Counted from the stretch's first letter, positions 28,852 through 44,189 are shown. The stretch: 64,000 bases of DNA from Parabacteroides faecalis (GCF_022809355.1 NZ_JAKZMM010000013.1:1-64000); one strand, 5' to 3'. Program-made: numbers and translations. The notes: generated by a model from the letters alone, not told the origin.

Positions 28852-28888
28852 AAAAAATCTCCGATATTGTGAGTACCGGAGATTCTTT
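28852..28888 (-). terminator. ATP synthase operon terminator
   Basis: AATCTCCG pairs with CGGAGATT around a partly paired 13-nt centre, flanked by A and T runs, 22 nt after the atpG stop codon. Confidence 0.75.
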
Positions 28889-28909
28889 TGTATGATTCGT
28901 GAAGTTGTA

Positions 28910-29785
28910 TCAAGAAGACTGGCTGGCACCGCCCATGATGTCGAGCAATTCGTTGGTAATGGCCTGCTGACGAGTCTTGTTGTACTGCAAGGTAAGTTGA
29001 CGGATCAACTCATTGGCATTATCGTTGGCCGTTTGCATAGCCATCATACGAGCCGCATGTTCGGAAGTGGTCGTATCAAGCAAAGTTGTATAAATTTGCA
29101 GATCCAACATCTTCGGGAACAATAGCTGTTGTAATTCATAAACCGAAGGCTCCAGAATATAATCTGTTGCATACGCTGTATTGTCAACAGACTTTGTCTC
29201 TTCCTGAATAGATAGCGGGAGATATATTTTATGCGTCAGGATTTGCTGTACCATGTTTTTGAAGTGATGGTATAACAAGTCTATCTGATCAACTTGCTTG
29301 CTGATGTATAACTCCCGTAACCGTGCTGCCAGCTTGGCAACCTTTTCATATTCCAGGTTATCAGCGATGGAAATAAACTCATCATGATAATCATATCCTG
29401 CCTTTTGCAGTTCTTTGGCTATTTTTTTACCCACAGGATAAAATTCAATATGAACTTGCTGGGCTTTATACGACTGGATTAACTCTTCTAACGACTTCCA
29501 AACATTGGCGTTGAAACTACCGCACAAGCCCGTATTGGAAGAACAAACCACGATGGCTACGTTCTTAACCTCACGCCGGACTGTATAAGGTGAATCGAAT
29601 TCTTGTTCGGCAGCCAGCAGACTTTGCAGAATATCCGTCAGCTGCTCAGCGTAAGCCAGTGTCCGTTCGGTCGCAGCTTGCGTATGATGCAGTTTGGCTG
29701 AAGCTACCATTTTCATGGCAGCTGTAATCTTCTGCGTACTCTGGATCGAATTAATCCGATTTTTAATCTCTTTCAATGAGGCCAT
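28910..29785 (-). CDS. atpG: F1Fo ATP synthase subunit gamma
   Basis: A 291-residue rotor stalk subunit. The amino terminus ASLKEIKNRINSIQSTQKIT and the carboxy terminus (MMAMQTANDNANELIRQLTL followed by QYNKTRQQAITNELLDI) are the conserved coiled-coil helices that turn inside the alpha3beta3 ring; VVCSSNTGLCGSFNANV lies between them. Length is normal. It is the last gene of the operon, 9 nt after atpA, and is followed by the terminator. Confidence 0.97.
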   Translation of the reverse strand: MASLKEIKNRINSIQSTQKITAAMKMVASAKLHHTQAATERTLAYAEQLTDILQSLLAAEQEFDSPYTVRREVKNVAIVVCSSNTGLCGSFNANVWKSLEELIQSYKAQQVHIEFYPVGKKIAKELQKAGYDYHDEFISIADNLEYEKVAKLAARLRELYISKQVDQIDLLYHHFKNMVQQILTHKIYLPLSIQEETKSVDNTAYATDYILEPSVYELQQLLFPKMLDLQIYTTLLDTTTSEHAARMMAMQTANDNANELIRQLTLQYNKTRQQAITNELLDIMGGASQSS

Positions 29786-29794
29786 AGTCGTCTG

Positions 29795-31381
29795 TTATTT
29801 TTTATAAGAAGCTGCTATTTGTTTGGCAGTTTCTTCCAGTATCGTTGTAATTTCATCATTGATTGTACCTTTCTTCAGTACATCCAGTACGTCACGTTGA
29901 TGGTTTACCTGCAGTGACTCTAAGAATGAATTCTCAAACTCATGTACTTTATTCAACGGTACATCACGCAACAGTCCTTTTGTTGCGCAGTATAAGATGG
30001 CAATCTGCTTCTCGACAGGCATCGGGCTGTATTGAGGCTGGATCAACAGCTGGGTATTCTTCTGTCCCTTATCGATAGTAAAGGCAGTAACCGGGTCCAT
30101 TTCTCCGCCGAACTTGGCAAATGATTCCAGTTCACGGAACTGAGCCTGGTCGATCTTTAACGTACCAGCTACTTTCTTCATCGCCTTCAACTGGGCATTA
30201 CCACCTACACGAGAAACGGAAATACCTACGTTGATAGCCGGACGGTTACCTTGGTTGAAAAGGTTTGTCTCCAAGAAAATCTGACCATCGGTAATAGAAA
30301 TCACATTAGTCGGAATGTAGGCAGAAACATCACCGGCCTGAGTCTCGATGATTGGCAGTGCAGTTAATGAACCACCACCTTTAACGCGAGATTTCATGCT
30401 GTCGGGCAGGTCGTTCATCTGGCAAGCTACTTCCTGCTGGTTGATGATACGGGCTGCACGCTCCAGCAAACGGGAGTGCAGATAGAAGATATCACCCGGA
30501 TAAGCTTCACGACCCGAAGGACGACGTAAGATCAGAGAAACTTCACGATAGGCAACAGCTTGTTTCGACAAGTCATCATATACAACCAAGGCGTGACGAC
30601 CGCTGTCACGGAAATATTCTCCGATCGCTGCACCGGCAAAAGGAGCGAAATACTGCATGGCTGCCGGGTCAGAAGCCGTTGCACTTACAACAATGGTATA
30701 ATCCATCGCGCCTTTCTCTTGCAGGGTATTGACAAGAGCTGCAACAGTAGAACCCTTTTGACCAATTGCTACATAAATACAATATACTGGATTTCCGGCT
30801 TCATAGGCTGTCCGTTGATTGATAATGGTATCAATGGCAATTGCAGTCTTTCCTGTCTGACGGTCGCCGATGATCAACTCACGCTGTCCACGACCAATCG
30901 GGATCATCGCATCAATGGCTTTGATACCTGTTTGTAAAGGCTCATTTACCGGCTGGCGGAAGATAACACCTGGAGCTTTTCTTTCCAATGGCATCTCGCA
31001 AGTTTCGCCAGTGATTTCACCTTTACCGTCGATCGGATTTCCCAGAGGGTCAATCACACGTCCGATCAAATTCTCATTTACATTGATAGAAGCAATTCGG
31101 CCTGTACGTGTAACTGTATCACCTTCCTTAATCAGATCGGTAGGACCTAACAACACGGCACCGACATTATCTTCTTCCAAGTTCATGACAATGGCTTCCA
31201 TTCCATTGTCAAAGCGGAGCAATTCATTGGCTTCGGCATTGTCCAATCCATAGATACGGACTACACCGTCGCTTACTTGCAATACGGTACCAACTTCTTC
31301 CAGTTGGATACTCGTATTGATTCCTTCCAGTTCTTTCCGAAGGATATCTGAAACTTCGCTGATTTTTATCTGGTCTGTCAT
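29795..31381 (-). CDS. atpA: F1Fo ATP synthase subunit alpha
   Basis: A 528-residue non-catalytic nucleotide-binding subunit of F1. The Walker A motif is [15 protein letters not shown] near residue 170; other hallmarks are [40 protein letters not shown] and [19 protein letters not shown]. The first 25 residues contact the delta subunit. Length is at the long end of the family. It follows atpH with 8 nt between them. Confidence 0.98.
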   Translation of the reverse strand: MTDQIKISEVSDILRKELEGINTSIQLEEVGTVLQVSDGVVRIYGLDNAEANELLRFDNGMEAIVMNLEEDNVGAVLLGPTDLIKEGDTVTRTGRIASINVNENLIGRVIDPLGNPIDGKGEITGETCEMPLERKAPGVIFRQPVNEPLQTGIKAIDAMIPIGRGQRELIIGDRQTGKTAIAIDTIINQRTAYEAGNPVYCIYVAIGQKGSTVAALVNTLQEKGAMDYTIVVSATASDPAAMQYFAPFAGAAIGEYFRDSGRHALVVYDDLSKQAVAYREVSLILRRPSGREAYPGDIFYLHSRLLERAARIINQQEVACQMNDLPDSMKSRVKGGGSLTALPIIETQAGDVSAYIPTNVISITDGQIFLETNLFNQGNRPAINVGISVSRVGGNAQLKAMKKVAGTLKIDQAQFRELESFAKFGGEMDPVTAFTIDKGQKNTQLLIQPQYSPMPVEKQIAILYCATKGLLRDVPLNKVHEFENSFLESLQVNHQRDVLDVLKKGTINDEITTILEETAKQIAASYKK

Positions 31382-31389
31382 ATTCAGTT

Positions 31390-31932
31390 TTATTTTCTTT
31401 GCAGTAACTGCTCACGGATGTGTTTCAACTGAGATGCATAACTTGCATCCAGACGATAATTTCCGATTTGTAAGCAGAAACCACCAATTAGTTCCGGTTT
31501 CACTTCTCCAGAAAACTCGATAATATTTCCGGTTTCCTGCTGAAGCTTCTCTATTAAATGCTTTTGCGTATTTTCCTGAATAGGAGTCGCCGCACTGAAT
31601 CGAATTCGAGTAATTTTCTTTTCCTTCCGGTACAGATAAATAAAGATGTATGTAATGAAAGGTAAACAACTTTCGCGTTTATGGCTCAGTACCATGTGGA
31701 TGAATCGGCGATATAATTCACAAACTTCTATTCCACCAGCATGGATCAACAACTTTTCTTTATCTGCAGCAGAAACAATCGGATTTTGTAATGTCTCTTT
31801 CAATTCAGGAACGAGCAAAAAACTCTGTTTAAGCATTTTCATATCGTTATATACACGGGTTTCTTCATTCTTCTCTTTTGCCAGAGAAAACAAAGCTCGT
31901 GCATATCTGGATGAAATAGTTCCTAAATCCAT
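31390..31932 (-). CDS. atpH: F1Fo ATP synthase subunit delta
   Basis: A 180-residue peripheral-stalk subunit (OSCP homologue) joining subunit b to the top of F1. It starts [20 protein letters not shown], typical of the helical domain, and ends with [20 protein letters not shown], typical of the carboxy-terminal domain. Length is normal. The gene is 3 nt after atpF. Confidence 0.95.
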   Translation of the reverse strand: MDLGTISSRYARALFSLAKEKNEETRVYNDMKMLKQSFLLVPELKETLQNPIVSAADKEKLLIHAGGIEVCELYRRFIHMVLSHKRESCLPFITYIFIYLYRKEKKITRIRFSAATPIQENTQKHLIEKLQQETGNIIEFSGEVKPELIGGFCLQIGNYRLDASYASQLKHIREQLLQRK

Positions 31933-31935
31933 AAC

Positions 31936-32436
31936 TTACGATTTATTGAATGACATCTCATCAAGCAGCTTATTGATGATCTCTTCCTGGCTGTTATCCC
32001 GATTGATTTTCTCTTTCATGACTTTCTCAGCAATGGCAATAGACAAATCTGTGATTTCCTTGCGGACTTCGCGGATTGCTTTTTCTTTTTCTTCGCGAAT
32101 CTGACGTGTTGCCTCTTCCATTTGCCGATGAGTCTCAGCAGCAGCCTTCTGGTGAGCTTCTTCAATAATATGTTCTTTTTCTTTCAAAGCCTCTTTTAGA
32201 ATGGCATTCTGTTTTTCTTTCGCTTCTGATATGATTCTTTCTCCTTCTTCTTTGATATTGGCCAACTGTTCATTGGCTTGGCGAGCTGTATTCAGCGATT
32301 CCTCGATAAAGGCTTTCCGGTCTTCAATCGCTTTCACGATCACCGGAAAACCATATTTGGAAAGAATGATCAAAACAATACCGAACGAAAGAATCATCCA
32401 GAACAGAAGTCCTGAATCCGGTGTTAGTAATGACAT
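31936..32436 (-). CDS. atpF: F1Fo ATP synthase subunit b
   Basis: A 166-residue peripheral-stalk subunit with one amino-terminal membrane helix (LFWMILSFGIVLIILSKYGF) and a long charged coiled coil (RQANEQLANIKEEGERIISE onward, rich in Glu, Lys and Ala). Only one b gene is present in the operon, so the stalk is presumably a homodimer. It sits between atpE and atpH. Confidence 0.95.
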   Translation of the reverse strand: MSLLTPDSGLLFWMILSFGIVLIILSKYGFPVIVKAIEDRKAFIEESLNTARQANEQLANIKEEGERIISEAKEKQNAILKEALKEKEHIIEEAHQKAAAETHRQMEEATRQIREEKEKAIREVRKEITDLSIAIAEKVMKEKINRDNSQEEIINKLLDEMSFNKS

Positions 32437-32452
32437 ATTCTATACTTTTGGC

Positions 32453-32710
<258 letters not shown>

Positions 32711-32791
32711 TTAGTTTTTTAATTTATAACCTAATTATTTATTCACTCGTTAAAATGTCAATTCAATCTCTATAGGGTTGAATTGGCTGGA

Positions 32792-33838
32792 TTAATCTTT
32801 TATTCGTGCCATACCTATGTAGCTGGCCGATAAAAGTGTAAAGATATAAGCTTGCAAACAAGCTACGAATAGTTCAAGGCAGTTCATAAAAATACAGAAA
32901 ACGACTGACACAACCGTCATACTGTAATTAATGATAACGCCCATAGAAGCAGTGATGAAAATCAAACAAGTTAATGCCAAAATAATGGTATGACCTGCCA
33001 TGATATTGGCAAACAAACGGATCATCAAGGCAAACGGTTTGGTGAATACTCCGAAGAACTCAACAAATGGCATGATGGGTAACGGACATTTCAGGTAAAT
33101 AGGCGTATTAGGCCAGAAAATGTCTTTCCAATAAGCTTTTGTACCGAAAACATTAACTGCTATGAATGTACAAACTGCCAATACCATCGTGATGGTAATG
33201 TTGCCTGTCAAGTTTGCTCCACCAGGAAATATTGGGATAATACCCAGTAGGTTATTGATCAGAATGAAGAAGAATACAGTCAATAAGTAGGGAGAAAAGA
33301 ATCGATAAGATTCACCTACGTTTTTTTTGATTACATCTTCATAAATGTATGTAATAACCATTTCTATAAGCCCGAAAAATCCTCCCGGAGCTTTACCCGG
33401 ATGTTTCTTATACCATTGAGCTGTTTTTAGGATAAGGATTGACAACAAGGTACAGCTTAGAAGCAGTCCGCATACATTCTTTGTCATGGAGAAATCCAAC
33501 GGACGAACAACTTCGCCAGATGATAATGTCTCCACTATCTTTCCTGCATAATCTCCTTCCTGAGCTATGGAGAATCCTTGATAGTTTTCTCCTTCATGGA
33601 GACGGGATGATAGAAAAACATGCCAACCATTTTCTTGACTCTTAACGATGACAGGTAGCGGAATTGAGATCTCATGATCTCCCCATTCTGTGATATGCCA
33701 TGTGTAAGCATCCTGAATATGCGAGAATACAACTTCTTGCACATTCAATTCTTCTTCTGCAGCTCTTAGTTGAAAACTAACTAACAACAAGCAGATAGAT
33801 AATAGCCATTTAAAATGTTTATAGTTTATTCTGTTCAT
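32792..33838 (-). CDS. atpB: F1Fo ATP synthase subunit a, with signal-like N-terminal extension
   Basis: A 348-residue stator subunit that provides the proton half-channels. The essential arginine lies in FALMIRLFANIMAGHTII near residue 275. Unlike the 270-residue proteobacterial protein, it has a signal-peptide-like start (WLLSICLLLVSFQLRAAEEE) and about 90 extra residues that are probably periplasmic before the first core helix near residue 125. Such extensions are usual in Bacteroidetes. The start overlaps the end of the preceding AtpI-like gene by 20 nt. Confidence 0.95.
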   Translation of the reverse strand: MNRINYKHFKWLLSICLLLVSFQLRAAEEELNVQEVVFSHIQDAYTWHITEWGDHEISIPLPVIVKSQENGWHVFLSSRLHEGENYQGFSIAQEGDYAGKIVETLSSGEVVRPLDFSMTKNVCGLLLSCTLLSILILKTAQWYKKHPGKAPGGFFGLIEMVITYIYEDVIKKNVGESYRFFSPYLLTVFFFILINNLLGIIPIFPGGANLTGNITITMVLAVCTFIAVNVFGTKAYWKDIFWPNTPIYLKCPLPIMPFVEFFGVFTKPFALMIRLFANIMAGHTIILALTCLIFITASMGVIINYSMTVVSVVFCIFMNCLELFVACLQAYIFTLLSASYIGMARIKD

Positions 33839-34247
33839 CTTGTTCCTTTTTTTCTCTTTTCATTCTTTTCTTTTCATACAAATAAATAGTGTATGTTTCC
33901 AAAGTCAAATAAATGAAGTAGAATAACATAAGAGTGAATCCGAACGTGCGTAATTGAGTTCCTACCCAATTGGCGTACATCCATAAGAAGATACAAGCCA
34001 TCAAAAACTTGCAACATCGAACGAGCATGAATGTCGTCACAGACACATCGCCGTTTTTCCGTTTCACTTTGTCAAGAAAGAATACCATAGCTAATGCCAT
34101 GATCCAATAAAAAAGTGGTATAGATGGATACCATTCAAAATAATGGTCAGGCCAAATCGTATAAAGAAGTCCGCCTAATGTGACTCCAATAGCTACATTA
34201 ATAAATGTAATAAGACCGAAAAGCTTTATTTTTAATCTTCCACTCAT
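33819..34247 (-). CDS. Small four-helix membrane protein in the atp operon (AtpI position)
   Basis: A 142-residue membrane protein with four predicted helices (LFGLITFINVAIGVTLGGLL, IPLFYWIMALAMVFFL, CCKFLMACIFLWMYANWV, GFTLMLFYFIYLTLETYTI) and a basic carboxy tail. It occupies the place of atpI, between atpC and atpB, and overlaps atpB, but sequence similarity to AtpI is not obvious to me. A role in assembling the c ring, as proposed for AtpI, is inferred from position. The ATG at 34247 is preferred over the one at 34271, which lies inside atpC. Confidence 0.7.
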   Translation of the reverse strand: MSGRLKIKLFGLITFINVAIGVTLGGLLYTIWPDHYFEWYPSIPLFYWIMALAMVFFLDKVKRKNGDVSVTTFMLVRCCKFLMACIFLWMYANWVGTQLRTFGFTLMLFYFIYLTLETYTIYLYEKKRMKREKKEQDEQNKL

Positions 34248-34255
34248 GATTTGAA

Positions 34256-34492
34256 TTATTTTTCCACACAAGCTGTGAGTATATCATTCTCTATCTTGAC
34301 AAATCCACTACCTATGGATTGTTCGTATTTTGTCCCATTTACAAGATACCGAATGGTCCCTTTCTGCAGTGCTGTTATTAAAGGAGCGTGATGAGGCAGC
34401 ACATCAAAAGAACCATTGATTCCCGGAAATGTAACCGACTCAGATTCTCCTTCAAATAAGACTTTTTCAGGGGTGATAATTCTAACTTTCAT
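34256..34492 (-). CDS. atpC: F1Fo ATP synthase subunit epsilon, short form
   Basis: A 78-residue subunit consisting only of the amino-terminal beta-sandwich: MKVRIITPEKVLFEGESESV, FPGINGSFDVLPHHAPLITA, IGSGFVKIENDILTACVE. Typical bacterial epsilon is 130-140 residues and ends with a two-helix hairpin that inhibits ATP hydrolysis; that part is missing and the next gene starts 8 nt later, so it was not split off. Short epsilon is known in related Bacteroidetes. It follows atpD by 5 nt. Confidence 0.93.
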   Translation of the reverse strand: MKVRIITPEKVLFEGESESVTFPGINGSFDVLPHHAPLITALQKGTIRYLVNGTKYEQSIGSGFVKIENDILTACVEK

Positions 34493-34497
34493 TTTCT

Positions 34498-36408
<1,911 letters not shown>

Positions 36409-37248
36409 ATGAGTGTCGTTATTGGAATTGACGTCGGAGGAAGTACAACGAAAGTTGTAGGTATAAGGAACAAGCAGATTTGTAATCCTCTGTTTGTTCG
36501 TGCAACAGATCCGGTTGCCTCTTTGTTTGGTGCATTAGGTAAATATTTGTATGATAATAATATTCCTTTAAGTAAGGTCGAGAAAATTATATTGACGGGT
36601 GTTGGAAGTGCTTATATTTCTCAACCGTTGTATGGTTTGCCAACAGCGCGAGTAGATGAGTTTCTAGCCAATGGTTTGGGCGCACAATATATGACAAACT
36701 TGGATAAGCTGATTGTTGTCAGTATGGGAACAGGTACTTCTTTTGTCAAGGTTGACGGCAATGATGTGCAACATATCGGAGGTATAGGTATTGGTGGCGG
36801 AACCATTTTAGGTTTGTCCCGCTTGTTATTGAAGACACAAGATTTCAAGCAGATCATAGATTTGGCTCAACAAGGTTCTGTTTCGTCTATTGATTTGCAG
36901 ATTCAAGATATTTGTAATCGTCCGTTACCTGGTTTGCCTTTAGATGCAACGGCCTCCATTTTTGGGAAGGCTGCTGCCAATGCTTCTCTGGAAGATATAG
37001 CCGCCGGAATTGTACACATGGTTTTGCAAAGCATAGGGCAAGCAGCTATTTTATCTTCTTTAAATTCGGATATTAATGATTTTGTATTAATCGGGAATCT
37101 GACACGTATGCCTCAATGTGCCGAGACATTTCCTAATCTGGAAAAGATGTTTGGGAAACGATTCCTTATTCCTAAATATGCCGAATACAGAACGGCTATC
37201 GGAGCTGCTTTGTCTTATATCAGAAATCATGCTTGTGATGATATTTAA
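36409..37248 (+). CDS. coaW: Type II pantothenate kinase
   Basis: A 279-residue eukaryote-like pantothenate kinase, which carries out the first step of coenzyme A synthesis. It has the ASKHA ATPase motifs: GIDVGGSTTKVVGI at the start, VVSMGTGTSFVKVDG near residue 105 and HIGGIGIGGGTILGLSRLL near residue 120. This PanK type resembles the staphylococcal enzyme. Whether this genome also carries a type III enzyme (CoaX) cannot be seen here. It stands alone between the atp operon and a strong terminator. Confidence 0.88.
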   Translation: MSVVIGIDVGGSTTKVVGIRNKQICNPLFVRATDPVASLFGALGKYLYDNNIPLSKVEKIILTGVGSAYISQPLYGLPTARVDEFLANGLGAQYMTNLDKLIVVSMGTGTSFVKVDGNDVQHIGGIGIGGGTILGLSRLLLKTQDFKQIIDLAQQGSVSSIDLQIQDICNRPLPGLPLDATASIFGKAAANASLEDIAAGIVHMVLQSIGQAAILSSLNSDINDFVLIGNLTRMPQCAETFPNLEKMFGKRFLIPKYAEYRTAIGAALSYIRNHACDDI

Positions 37249-37300
37249 ATAATAAACTCGCTTATGGATTATGACTATCAACATAAGCGAGTTTATTATT
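37248..37300. terminator. Perfect 19-bp bidirectional terminator
   Basis: AATAATAAACTCGCTTATG pairs exactly with CATAAGCGAGTTTATTATT across a 15-nt loop. It lies between the convergent pantothenate kinase and DUF1080 genes and can serve both. Confidence 0.85.
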
Positions 37301-37321
37301 AATGGTTAAATGTTCTGTTTA

Positions 37322-37987
37322 TTAATCGAGTGTACGAATATCCATATTCCGGAACCAGATTAAAGCATCACCGTGTTTACCTTGTAATCCGATATATCCT
37401 TTCGTTGGAAGTTCGGCAAATGGTTTCGGAAGCCAACTTGGGATTTTACTACCATCCGGATTGACAGTTCCTGATGTCCATTTACTCATATCCATTTCTG
37501 TAACCAATTCTCCATTGAGTTCTACAGTAATGTGCTGACCTTCGCATTTGATACGCATGCGGTTCCATTCACCAGGACGTTTTACAACTCGATCTCTTTT
37601 AGCAGGAAGATGTCCATAAATAGCAGCTGAACGGGCATAAGGTTGATCATTAGCCCATTTTTCACAATAATCATCTGCAATCTGAATTTCTACAGAGTTT
37701 GGAATCCAGTCATTGATGTCGGTACAATACACTACAACACCGCTGTTTGTTCCTTCGTCTGTCTTAAATTCCAGATCCAATTCGAAGTTTTCGTATTGGG
37801 TCTTTGTCCAAATGGATTCATCCTTGGTAGCCGACAAGACTCCGTCTTTCATACTCCATACTTCAGGATTGTAGGTTGCGTCTTCCAGGTTGTTACCAAA
37901 CAAAGGTTTCCATTTACCTTGTGTTTCTGCATTGGACGGCAGAAATGAGATACAGCATAAGCATGCTGCCATTAAAAACTTTTTCAT
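37322..37987 (-). CDS. Exported DUF1080 protein (3-keto-disaccharide hydrolase family)
   Basis: A 221-residue secreted protein with a signal peptide (KKFLMAACLCCISFLPSNAE). The body is a DUF1080 lectin-like beta-sandwich: KWKPLFGNNLEDATYNPEVW, DLEFKTDEGTNSGVVVYCTD, GEWNRMRIKCEGQHITVELN and KGYIGLQGKHGDALIWFRNM. Some members hydrolyse 3-keto-glycosides; this protein's substrate is not known. It stands just downstream of a beta-galactosidase gene on the same strand, which may hint at a joint role in glycan use, but a terminator hairpin between them argues for separate transcripts. Confidence 0.88.
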   Translation of the reverse strand: MKKFLMAACLCCISFLPSNAETQGKWKPLFGNNLEDATYNPEVWSMKDGVLSATKDESIWTKTQYENFELDLEFKTDEGTNSGVVVYCTDINDWIPNSVEIQIADDYCEKWANDQPYARSAAIYGHLPAKRDRVVKRPGEWNRMRIKCEGQHITVELNGELVTEMDMSKWTSGTVNPDGSKIPSWLPKPFAELPTKGYIGLQGKHGDALIWFRNMDIRTLD

Positions 37988-38109
37988 AATGCTTAAATTG
38001 AAATTAGATTATATAAGTTGTTTCTACAGACCAAATGTAAGGAATAAAATGTGAATACCGATAAAGTGGCATGTATTTTAAACGAAAATTAAACATCTAA
38101 GGACAAAAA

Positions 38110-38155
38110 CAGCCGCAACCGGCTCTTATATGCTTGAGTTTCCCGATTGCGGCTG
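38110..38155 (-). terminator. Terminator of the GH2 gene
   Basis: CAGCCGCAA pairs with TTGCGGCTG around a 28-nt loop that has some further pairing (CCGG with CCCGA). It lies 22 nt after the stop codon. Confidence 0.7.
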
Positions 38156-38176
38156 GATAATTAATGAATGGGATTT

Positions 38177-41596
<3,420 letters not shown>

Positions 41597-41602
41597 TCAT
41601 GT

Positions 41603-42160
41603 TTAACGGGCAGCGTAGAATGTGTAGTTCTGGGCTACTTCCTGGAAAGCAAGAACTCCTGCCTGACTAAGTTCGACGTTCATTTCCTGGCCATTCGGCA
41701 AGTACATAACGACATCGTTAGCTCCATCAAACTTCAACAATTTGTGCATTTCTCCGTTTGATTTAACGCTCCAGCTTTCTTCCTGGCTGTTATAAACCAA
41801 ATCAATAGCCTTGTCTTCTTCTCCAGCTTTTTCGATGTGATAGCCATCTGCCTTCGTTTCAACGGTGTAGATTCCGTTTTCAGTTTCTACGTTTTGAGTT
41901 TTACCGGCATCAGCAACAGGAGAATTGCCTGACCAGAACTCAATAGAGTTCAGTACCAGAATGTCTGACAGAATTGTAATTTCATAAACAGGGATGATAT
42001 GAAATGCAATAAAGACAAGTTCGTTTACAAATTTACTATTGATACTTTGATTCCAACTTAATAATTTGTTTGTCAGTCCAAATGATCCGATGCAAGACGA
42101 AAATGTCATGCTTGCCGCCAGTGTGGCAGCTACAGCTAGTGTAAGACTTTTTTTCTTCAT
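41603..42160 (-). CDS. DUF3332 lipoprotein
   Basis: A 185-residue predicted lipoprotein. The signal peptide ends in a lipobox (MTFSSCIGSFGLTNKLLSWN), followed by a second hydrophobic segment (ELVFIAFHIIPVYEITILSD) and a beta-rich carboxy domain (ENGIYTVETKADGYHIEKAG). The cysteine-led SCIGSFGLT motif and overall layout match DUF3332, a family of unknown function found in Bacteroidetes and other Gram-negatives. It diverges from the ABC-F gene. Confidence 0.83.
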   Translation of the reverse strand: MKKKSLTLAVAATLAASMTFSSCIGSFGLTNKLLSWNQSINSKFVNELVFIAFHIIPVYEITILSDILVLNSIEFWSGNSPVADAGKTQNVETENGIYTVETKADGYHIEKAGEEDKAIDLVYNSQEESWSVKSNGEMHKLLKFDGANDVVMYLPNGQEMNVELSQAGVLAFQEVAQNYTFYAAR

Positions 42161-42219
42161 GATATTACTAATTTAGAATGATAATTTGTTGCGAAGATAA
42201 AAAAAACTTTGAACTGTTG

Positions 42220-42227
42220 TATCTTTG
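42220..42227 (+). promoter_or_regulatory. -7 box of the ABC-F gene
   Basis: TATCTTTG, an exact TAnnTTTG match followed by CAC, 24 nt before the ATG at 42252. It makes the in-frame start at 42225, which lies inside the box, very unlikely. Confidence 0.6.
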
Positions 42228-42251
42228 CACACACATTTAAAGAAAATAATT

Positions 42252-44189
42252 ATGATTTCAGTTGAAGGTTTACGCGTAGAGTTTGGAGGTTTTACTTTAT
42301 TTGATGATGTTTCTTTTGTCATTAATAAGAAAGACCGGATTGCTTTGGTGGGGAAGAACGGTGCCGGAAAATCGACCATGTTGAAGATTCTTGCCGGTTT
42401 GCAATCGCCTACAGGCGGAGTCGTAAGTATTCCGAAAGAAACAACCATCGGGTATTTACCACAGCAAATGCAACTGAAAGATATCCGGACAGTACGCGAA
42501 GAAGCCGAGATGGCTTTTGACCATATTCACGATATGGAACGTGAAATCAATTTGCTGAACGAACAGTTGGCAGAACGGACCGATTATGAATCGGAAGTTT
42601 ACCATAAGATTATTGATAAAGTAACGCATCTGTCGGAGCAGTTCCAAATGATGGGAGGTAGTAATTATCATGCCGAACTGGAAAGAACCTTGATCGGTTT
42701 GGGCTTTTCGCGTGAAGACTTCGACCGCCCGACCAGCGAGTTCAGTGGTGGTTGGCGTATGCGTATCGAGCTGGCCAAACTGTTGCTTCGCCGACCGGAT
42801 GTGTTATTGCTCGACGAGCCTACCAACCATTTGGACATTGAATCAATCCAGTGGTTGGAAAACTTTATAGCAACCCGGGCCAATGCGGTTATTTTGGTTT
42901 CGCACGATAGGGCGTTTATCGACAATACGACTTCACGTACGATTGAAATTGAGCTGGGACATATCTATGATTATAAGGTAAAGTATTCCGATTATGTTGT
43001 GTTGCGCAAAGAACGTCGCGAACAACAGTTGCGGGCTTACGAAAACCAGCAGAAGAAATTGGCGGATACTGAAGCTTTCATCGAGCGTTTCCGCTATAAG
43101 GCTACTAAATCAACGCAAGTACAATCGCGTATTAAGCAGTTGGAAAAGATCGAACGGATCGAAGTGGACGAGATTGATACGGCGATGCTGAACCTGAAAT
43201 TCCCGCCTGCGCCTCATTCAGGCTCTTATCCGGTGATTGCCGAGGAAGTTTCAAAGAGTTATGGGGATCATTTGATTTTCGAACATGTCAATCTGACGAT
43301 CAAGCGGGGAGAAAAGGTGGCATTCGTCGGTAAAAACGGTGAAGGTAAATCTACGTTGGTGAAGTGTATCATGAATGAGATTCCGTTTGAGGGCTCTTTG
43401 AAGCTGGGACATGGTGTCAAGATCGGTTATTTTGCACAGAACCAGGCGCAACTGCTCGATGATAATATGACGGTATTTGATACAGTCGATTATGTGGCCC
43501 AAGGAGATATCCGGACGAAGATTCGGGATATTCTGGGAGCTTTCATGTTCGGTGGAGAAGCATCCGAAAAGAAAGTTGCGGTCTTGTCGGGAGGAGAGCG
43601 CAGTCGTCTGGCGATGATCCGTTTGCTTCTTGAACCAGTCAATTTGCTTATCCTCGACGAGCCTACCAACCATTTGGATATGCGCTCGAAAGATGTCTTG
43701 AAGAATGCCTTGAAAGATTTCGACGGAACGGTTATTGTCGTATCGCACGACCGTGAGTTTTTGGATGGTCTGGTTGAGAAAGTCTATGAATTTGGCAACA
43801 AGCGGGTAGTAGAACACTTGGGTGGCATTTATGAATTCCTGGAACGGAAGAAAATGCAGAATTTGCAGGAGTTGGAAGTTTCGGCAAACAAAGCAACGGA
43901 GGCTGCGGCGGACGAAAATGTGCCGACCCAGAACAAGCTTTCGTATGAGGCCCGGAAAGAACTGAACAAGGCCATTAAAAAGCAGGAGAAACTGATTGCT
44001 GAATCGGAAAAGAAAATAGAAGAGCTGGAAACTTCGATTGCCGATTTGGAGGCCAAACTGGCTACTCCCGAAGGCGCTTCGGACACAGCGCTTTATACCC
44101 AATATGCCGATTTGAAGAAGGCTTTGTCCGAAACGATGGATCTGTGGACAGAACAGACGATGGAATTGGAAGAAATGCAACAGAATTGA
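42252..44189 (+). CDS. ABC-F family ribosome-associated ATPase
   Basis: A 645-residue soluble protein with two ABC ATPase domains and no membrane helices, as in ABC-F proteins that act on the ribosome. Domain 1 has Walker A ALVGKNGAGKSTMLKILAG near residue 36 and signature TSEFSGGWRMRIELAKLLL; domain 2 has AFVGKNGEGKSTLVKC near 360 and VLSGGERSRLAMIRLL near 445. Both carry LLDEPTNHLD / LILDEPTNHLD. The linker and the carboxy-terminal coiled coil (RKELNKAIKKQEKLIAESEK) suggest a Uup/YheS-type housekeeping member; antibiotic protection cannot be excluded. The start at 42252 gives the family-typical opening ISVEGLRVEFGGFTLFDD. Confidence 0.93.
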   Translation: MISVEGLRVEFGGFTLFDDVSFVINKKDRIALVGKNGAGKSTMLKILAGLQSPTGGVVSIPKETTIGYLPQQMQLKDIRTVREEAEMAFDHIHDMEREINLLNEQLAERTDYESEVYHKIIDKVTHLSEQFQMMGGSNYHAELERTLIGLGFSREDFDRPTSEFSGGWRMRIELAKLLLRRPDVLLLDEPTNHLDIESIQWLENFIATRANAVILVSHDRAFIDNTTSRTIEIELGHIYDYKVKYSDYVVLRKERREQQLRAYENQQKKLADTEAFIERFRYKATKSTQVQSRIKQLEKIERIEVDEIDTAMLNLKFPPAPHSGSYPVIAEEVSKSYGDHLIFEHVNLTIKRGEKVAFVGKNGEGKSTLVKCIMNEIPFEGSLKLGHGVKIGYFAQNQAQLLDDNMTVFDTVDYVAQGDIRTKIRDILGAFMFGGEASEKKVAVLSGGERSRLAMIRLLLEPVNLLILDEPTNHLDMRSKDVLKNALKDFDGTVIVVSHDREFLDGLVEKVYEFGNKRVVEHLGGIYEFLERKKMQNLQELEVSANKATEAAADENVPTQNKLSYEARKELNKAIKKQEKLIAESEKKIEELETSIADLEAKLATPEGASDTALYTQYADLKKALSETMDLWTEQTMELEEMQQN

